DNA of 64,000 nt from Paragonimus skrjabini miyazakii. Lineage: Eukaryota > Platyhelminthes > Trematoda > Plagiorchiida > Troglotrematidae. The translations under genes and the position numbers were made by a program. The stretch is from positions 1 through 64,000 of the forward strand of contig JTDE01000749.1 of NCBI GenBank assembly GCA_014338405.1. The letters run 5' to 3'. This document shows, in pieces, positions 62,701 through 64,000 of this stretch. Below the pieces are notes generated by a model, which made no database searches, was not told where the DNA came from, and saw only the letters and a program-made list of their open reading frames with translations. Each line of letters starts with the position of its first letter. Position 1 is the stretch's first letter.

Positions 62701-64000
62701 ACAAGTTGAAGCAGATTTTTACCGTGACCGTTGATAGAAGTCACACTCTGATAATATATATCGCTCGACCAGACGTTTCATTAGGTTTGGGTTGAACTCT
62801 CTCGTGGATGGGCATACCTACAATTATGTACCTGTTCGCTGCCATCAAAAGTTCGCACATACGATGTGCCTACTACTATGACCAACCCTAGTTCACATGT
62901 TAGCCACACTCATTTCCATTCGTATTTTTTCGAGATAACGCTACATGTGAGTAGGACTAAGCCGCCAGATGTCCACTAATTGTGTCCGCCTTTGTCACTG
63001 TCGTAGTCCATAAGTCTAGGCGTGAAGGCCTTGTTGTTGAATGACTCAGTCCGGGATTTGTAACAGCTATTAGACGATTGTTGTTACAACCATTGGGCTA
63101 TGTTATAGGCACAGGTGTACTGTCGCCTACTCGTATTCAATAAATCAGGGTGTTGTTATGGGATTGCCAGCGGTGTGCCCGCATTGCACATAAACTGCCC
63201 GCTACAATTCTATTCCACTACCTTCAACCCAGAGTCAGTCAACCAGGAGAACAACTACACTAATTTCTGTCTGGTAAACTTGTGACGATTATCTCAAAAG
63301 CCAGTCCATCCAGAAGTTAAATCCATTTCAATTATGAGTAAATGGCACTGGGAAAAAATTCTAATGGCTGATGTTACCGGTGGTTGTGTTCAGATTTAGC
63401 AGCCACTCAAAACTGTCGAATAACCGTTTAGTTTGATCAATGTCTACAGAGTCCTAACAGCTAGGGTATTCACTGGGAACAAGAGGATACATATCGCTTC
63501 TCCCCTCAAAGACTTCCGACTATCTGTACGTTACTCGCATAATCCACTGAAAATGAGCGTTTCGGTACAGGGATTCGGACAAATTTTTTGTTACCACTGG
63601 AGTTATGATGAAATTACTCTTTTCATGAGCTACAGAGTCAAGGTTTGAATCTCTGTCAGGACAAAATGCCCGTAACCGCAAAAACCCTAATTTGCAAACC
63701 ACGCAGTACAGTGTATTCAGATTCGTCTATCTGAAGTAGGTCAGGTGAATTATTTAAATGAATGTAAAAACTGTTACTGGATGCGTGTGCTGTCTAATAT
63801 ATGATGTTAACTTAGACTTTCTGTGTGACCTCGTCCCACTCTCTTACTCATTTGAATTGTTATTGTCATATGCTGTGATGTATATGTTTAGACTACATCC
63901 TTGGTAAACGGTCGGAGAAGTGACAGCAAAATGTTAACATTTACCATCACATCTTTCCTTTGTCCCTTGAATTATGACTGGTGTCAAATGGGACTACTTT
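59800..64000. other. 5' flank of the integrin gene, no supported gene
   Basis: Both strands were read; frames such as 61329-61667 minus, 60338-60541 minus and 63433-63648 plus have no recognisable domain. A B-box-like GGTTTGAATC lies at about 63640 without a good A box. A short TA run is at 61806-61814. Confidence 0.55.

Overview
The window reads as nuclear DNA of a flatworm, most likely a digenean trematode. It is AT-rich, with long introns and GT-AG splicing. It carries non-LTR and Penelope-like retroelement fragments plus short repeats with type I hammerhead ribozymes, as known from trematodes. Genus or species cannot be fixed from sequence alone. One run of 990 N bases (41439-42428) is an assembly gap inside a retroelement.

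The window is dominated by one minus-strand gene, an integrin alpha subunit, which I rebuilt as five coding exons: 59697-58156, 13228-11857, 8754-8554, 5124-4999 and 3125-1783. Every junction keeps phase and has GT/AG ends. The predicted product is about 1527 residues: signal peptide, beta-propeller with two clear calcium-binding FG-GAP loops, thigh/calf domains, a furin-type site (RQKRR), one membrane helix, the hallmark GFFRR motif, and an unusually long cytoplasmic tail of about 227 residues. The fourth exon (42 codons) is too short to stand out as an open frame and was found from splice sites and phase.

Layout: 1-1782 is 3' flank or UTR. 1783-13228 holds exons 5 to 2 with introns of 1.9, 3.4 and 3.1 kb; the 3.4-kb intron holds a decayed non-LTR reverse transcriptase. 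13229-58155 is a 44.9-kb first intron full of mobile DNA: a 401-bp element with 12-bp target-site duplications, 117-bp inverted arms, pol III-type boxes and a complete hammerhead ribozyme (14057-14457); a second hammerhead copy (24735-24779) next to a Penelope GIY-YIG fragment; a fold-back element (25497-25676); a dead Penelope-like element (35393-36234); and a larger broken LINE with endonuclease, reverse transcriptase and C-terminal zinc finger (41101-44227). 58156-59697 is exon 1, with TATA and CCAAT boxes just upstream. 59800-64000 holds no gene that I can support.

The most interesting content is the hammerhead-bearing repeat family, whose pieces recur through the window, and the extended cytoplasmic tail of the integrin. 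No CRISPR array, rRNA gene or prokaryote-type operon is present.
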